DNA of 6,856 nucleotides, taken from NCBI GenBank assembly GCA_021813195.1, contig JAKALI010000223.1:1-6856 (forward strand), given 5' to 3'. The stretch comes from Pseudomonadota bacterium (GTDB taxonomy: Bacteria > Pseudomonadota > Alphaproteobacteria > Rhizobiales > Hyphomicrobiaceae). The notes beneath the pieces were generated by a model. It ran no database searches and was not told the DNA's origin. It saw only the letters and a program-made list of their open reading frames with translations. Position 1 is the first letter of the stretch. The number at the start of each line of letters is the position of its first letter. A program made the position numbers and the translations under genes. Below, piece by piece: positions 4,705 to 6,856 of this stretch.

Positions 4705-6167
4705 CCACGGTCAAAGCGCCAAGATCGCTGTCCGGCATCCTTGCCTTCCGAATGATCGCCGTCTCCATTTCCCTTTCGGTATTGCTGACGCTTGTCTTCT
4801 TTTTTCACTACATCTCAGATACGCCGAACCTGCGCGAAGCCACCTTGCGGGCGTCCGTATTGAAGATCGCTCAGACTCTGGATAAAGGCCAAGACCCTAG
4901 CAAGCTTTCCCTCTATCGCGGCCACCCTCAATTCTATGGTTTTCGCGTATTTGACCGCCGTCTCTTGGCAACGCGTCACGTTTTGGCCTCCGCGAACACC
5001 CATTGGCTGCCCGAGGTCCAACACCTCAAGGCGACGAAAGCCGATCCTGACGGCAATCAAGATCTGGAGGCGGTTGGCTCCGATCTTTTAGAGGGCTTTG
5101 AGCGATTTCACCCGGTTCACGCGCAAACTCCGGGTGGCCGGCCAGTATCACAATTGATCGAGCGCGTTGTGCTGCCGAATCACAAATATTGGGTGCAGGC
5201 CTATATGATCGGCGATCCCGCTTGGGCCGGCATGAGCATCATCATCCGCAAGCTCATCAGCCATGTGGCATTCCCGGTCCTTTTCATCGTCCCTGCGCTT
5301 ACCCTGGCAATGTTTCTGGCGACCAGCACTGCATTACGGCCTTTGCGACGGATATCAAGCGACGCCAATTTGATCGGCAATGCTGTGGCGCGCGGCCAGA
5401 TGCTGGTACCGTTATCCGAAAGGGGTATGGCGCGGGAATTTATGGACGTCGCCACGACCATCAACACGATGCTCGCTAAGCTTGAACGGTCGCTTCAGCT
5501 ACAAAAGCAATTCACGTCGGACGCTGCCCATGAACTTCGCACACCGCTCACCGTACTGTTGCTGGAAGTCTCCCAGCTTCCGCCGGGACCGACGCGCGAG
5601 CGGTTGAAAGCGGATTTGGACGAGCTGGGCCGCCTAGTGCACGAGTTGCTCCGTTTTGCGGAAGCCGAAGACGTTCTGGCCTATCAATTCAATAACGTTG
5701 ATCTCGTTGCGGCCGTCCGAAAAGTGTGTGAGGACGCCGCTATCGGGGCCGTTGCGCGGCGGCAGTCCATCGAGTTTGACTGTGCGGCGTCTCACATGAT
5801 TGTGCTCGGAAATGCCGTGCTTATCGAGATTGCCATTCGCAATCTGATCGAAAATGCTTTGAAATACTCGCCTCCCAACACCGCCGTCACAATCAGAATA
5901 GAGCCGGGACCTGTCGTCATCGTGGAAGATCGGGGTCCGGGCATTCCCGCAGCAAAGCGGGACATTGTTTTCGAGCGATTCTGGCGCGCCGACAAGCAGT
6001 CAGGAAATGGCGCTGGTGTCGGTCTCGCACTCGTTCGCCGCATCGCTCAACTTCACGATGGTAGCGTGCAGATGGAAGACAGACCATCCGGTGGCACGCG
6101 GATGGTATTGAGCTTCATCCAAACGCACGTCACGCGCGACCGGACCCAAACACTTTATACAGCGTAA
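4701..6167 (+). CDS. Membrane sensor histidine kinase, 488 residues
   Basis: Inner-membrane kinase that senses a signal and phosphorylates the regulator encoded just upstream. Membrane segments are at about residues 14-36 and 186-208, enclosing a periplasmic sensor region of about 150 residues that matches no domain I can name. A HAMP-like linker follows (about 209-262). The dimerisation/phosphotransfer helix has H277 in HELRTP. The ATP-binding domain shows the N box NLIENALKYS (N381, N385), G1 DRGPGI (410-415), F box FERFW (424-428) and G2 GAGVGLAL (437-444). All catalytic motifs are intact. The start is a GTG at 4701 that overlaps the regulator's stop (GTGA), and the N-terminus leads straight into the first membrane segment. 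It resembles QseC/TctE-like kinases in layout, but the sensor is too variable to name the signal. Confidence 0.95.
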   Translation: MTTVKAPRSLSGILAFRMIAVSISLSVLLTLVFFFHYISDTPNLREATLRASVLKIAQTLDKGQDPSKLSLYRGHPQFYGFRVFDRRLLATRHVLASANTHWLPEVQHLKATKADPDGNQDLEAVGSDLLEGFERFHPVHAQTPGGRPVSQLIERVVLPNHKYWVQAYMIGDPAWAGMSIIIRKLISHVAFPVLFIVPALTLAMFLATSTALRPLRRISSDANLIGNAVARGQMLVPLSERGMAREFMDVATTINTMLAKLERSLQLQKQFTSDAAHELRTPLTVLLLEVSQLPPGPTRERLKADLDELGRLVHELLRFAEAEDVLAYQFNNVDLVAAVRKVCEDAAIGAVARRQSIEFDCAASHMIVLGNAVLIEIAIRNLIENALKYSPPNTAVTIRIEPGPVVIVEDRGPGIPAAKRDIVFERFWRADKQSGNGAGVGLALVRRIAQLHDGSVQMEDRPSGGTRMVLSFIQTHVTRDRTQTLYTA

Positions 6168-6427
6168 AGAACGCTCGCCGCGTTTTTCACAAATAGGCAT
6201 CGAATGATGCCTATTAAAGCGTCAACCTCTTCCACAATTTGTTCGGCATACAAAACGGCAAACTCCTTCGTCAGTGTGCCGTCAGCAAACAGCGCTATCT
6301 CTACTGGCGAACAGGTCGCGGTAGTAGCTGACACCAGCGCTGCATTCGGCAGCAATCAGCGCAAGAACACCGGGACTCGCTGGATGTCGCCGCGTCGGCG
6401 TGGCGTCAAATGAGGTCTCTTTGCGCG
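6168..6427. other. Intergenic gap between kinase and glycosyltransferase
   Basis: The gap holds a perfect inverted repeat at 6192-6215. A plus frame at 6204-6413 (69 residues) is Ser/Thr-rich with no family and looks like a shadow. On the minus strand two overlapping frames can be joined across a single frameshift near 6305 into a protein-like stretch, which may be a gene remnant. No clear promoter for the glycosyltransferase was found. Confidence 0.4.
6192..6215. terminator. Perfect 10-bp-arm inverted repeat, possible terminator
   Basis: AATAGGCATC (6192-6201) and GATGCCTATT (6206-6215) pair perfectly across the loop GAAT, beginning 24 bases after the kinase stop. The arms would arise by chance only about once in a hundred windows of this size. 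The position suggests the end of the kinase operon. The stem is only 40 percent GC and no U-run follows on the plus strand (AAAGCG), so it is not a classic intrinsic terminator. A protein-binding dyad or an mRNA-stabilising 3' hairpin fits as well. Confidence 0.5.
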
Positions 6428-6856
6428 ATGAACTATGTTGCCTTGTTAAAAGAAAAGCCTGGGGAGCTACGCGACGAACGCAAAATCAATCTTATTGAGG
6501 GCTGGGCCAGCGTTTCGCGCCGGCGCCGTCAAGACGGCCTGCCTCGCATCTTCCTCTATTCGCACGACACCTATGGGCTCGGCCACCTTCGGCGCAATTT
6601 GGCGATCGCCGAGCATCTCATGGCGCGCAAGCCTGGATTTTCGGTGCGTCTCCTGACCGGTTCGCCGGTCATCGGCTCTTGGGTGCTGCCGGAAGGGCTT
6701 GATGTCACTGCGCTCCCGCCCGTCATTAAAACCGGTGTCGAAACTTATGCGCCGCGCAATTCGACCTTGCCGTTCGGTCTGGTGAAGGCCTACCGCGAAT
6801 CGCTGATTTTGAAATCGGTCATCGAAGAAACTCCTGAGATCTTTCTCGTCGACCAC
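6428..6856 (+). CDS. Predicted glycosyltransferase, N-terminal 143 residues, cut by the window edge
   Basis: The frame is open from 6332 to the right edge. The core opens PRIFLYSHDTYGLGHLRR (39-56), followed by NLAIAEHLMAR and VRLLTGSPVIGSW. This is the N-terminal nucleotide-fold half of predicted glycosyltransferases of the MurG/UDP-glycosyltransferase-like kind (COG4671 style), with the glycine-rich GLGHLRR loop. It probably transfers a sugar from an activated donor in the cytosol; donor and acceptor are unknown. The ATG at 6428 gives a 38-residue basic leader before the fold begins. An in-frame ATG at 6410 adds six residues; GAGG (6412-6415) lies 12 bases before 6428, so the start is not settled. 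It lies 260 bp after the kinase in the same direction, behind the hairpin, so it is probably a separate unit. Confidence 0.8.
   Translation, partial: MNYVALLKEKPGELRDERKINLIEGWASVSRRRRQDGLPRIFLYSHDTYGLGHLRRNLAIAEHLMARKPGFSVRLLTGSPVIGSWVLPEGLDVTALPPVIKTGVETYAPRNSTLPFGLVKAYRESLILKSVIEETPEIFLVDH

Noticed and set aside
6204..6413. 69-codon plus frame whose stop overlaps the ATG at 6410 (ATGA), suggesting coupling to the glycosyltransferase
   Set aside because: Ser/Thr/Ala-rich with no family, begins inside the inverted repeat, and the opposite strand looks more protein-like; the ATGA overlap is probably chance.
6467..6856. Minus-strand frame of 129 codons
   Set aside because: Antisense to the plus frame that carries the HDTYGLGHLRR glycosyltransferase motif.

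Overview
The window looks like a piece of an alphaproteobacterial genome, most likely Hyphomicrobiales (rhizobia and relatives). This rests on gene style only: a small single-domain PilZ protein of a type common there, the C-terminal end of a large serine recombinase of a type I associate with these bacteria, in-frame Asn-Arg-Glu repeats just downstream of it, and GC-rich codon use in the intact genes. No rRNA, tRNA, CRISPR array or complete insertion sequence is visible.

Left part (1-2100). A short-chain dehydrogenase/reductase runs off the left edge on the minus strand. It is divided from a small unknown plus-strand gene (562-750) by a regulatory region rich in dyad symmetry. Next, on the minus strand, is an intact 393-residue LVIVD-type beta-propeller (826-2007) with about one histidine per blade.

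Middle part (2100-4026). This gene-poor, eroded stretch holds the C-terminal remnant of a serine recombinase (about 2335-2637), a short repeat-rich segment (2638-3018) with inverted repeats and three 21-bp tandem units, and two sets of 11-bp-spaced direct repeats ahead of an 83-residue PilZ gene (3253-3504). About 520 bp without a convincing gene follows, apart from a doubtful secreted-peptide ORF at 3661-3780.

Right part (4027-6856). An OmpR-type response regulator and its membrane histidine kinase form a two-gene operon with a 4-base overlap. A perfect 10-bp-arm inverted repeat lies just after the kinase. The start of a predicted glycosyltransferase (6428 onward) runs off the right edge.

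How they may work together: the kinase/regulator pair is a complete signalling unit. The 11-bp direct repeats ahead of PilZ have the geometry expected of OmpR/PhoB-family sites, and their GTACGG core recurs at the start of the propeller gene. A link between the regulator, PilZ and the propeller gene is a testable inference, not something the sequence proves. I see no clearly new multi-gene system. The most original signals are the 11-bp repeat arrays, the histidine-decorated propeller and the repeat-rich segment behind the recombinase remnant.
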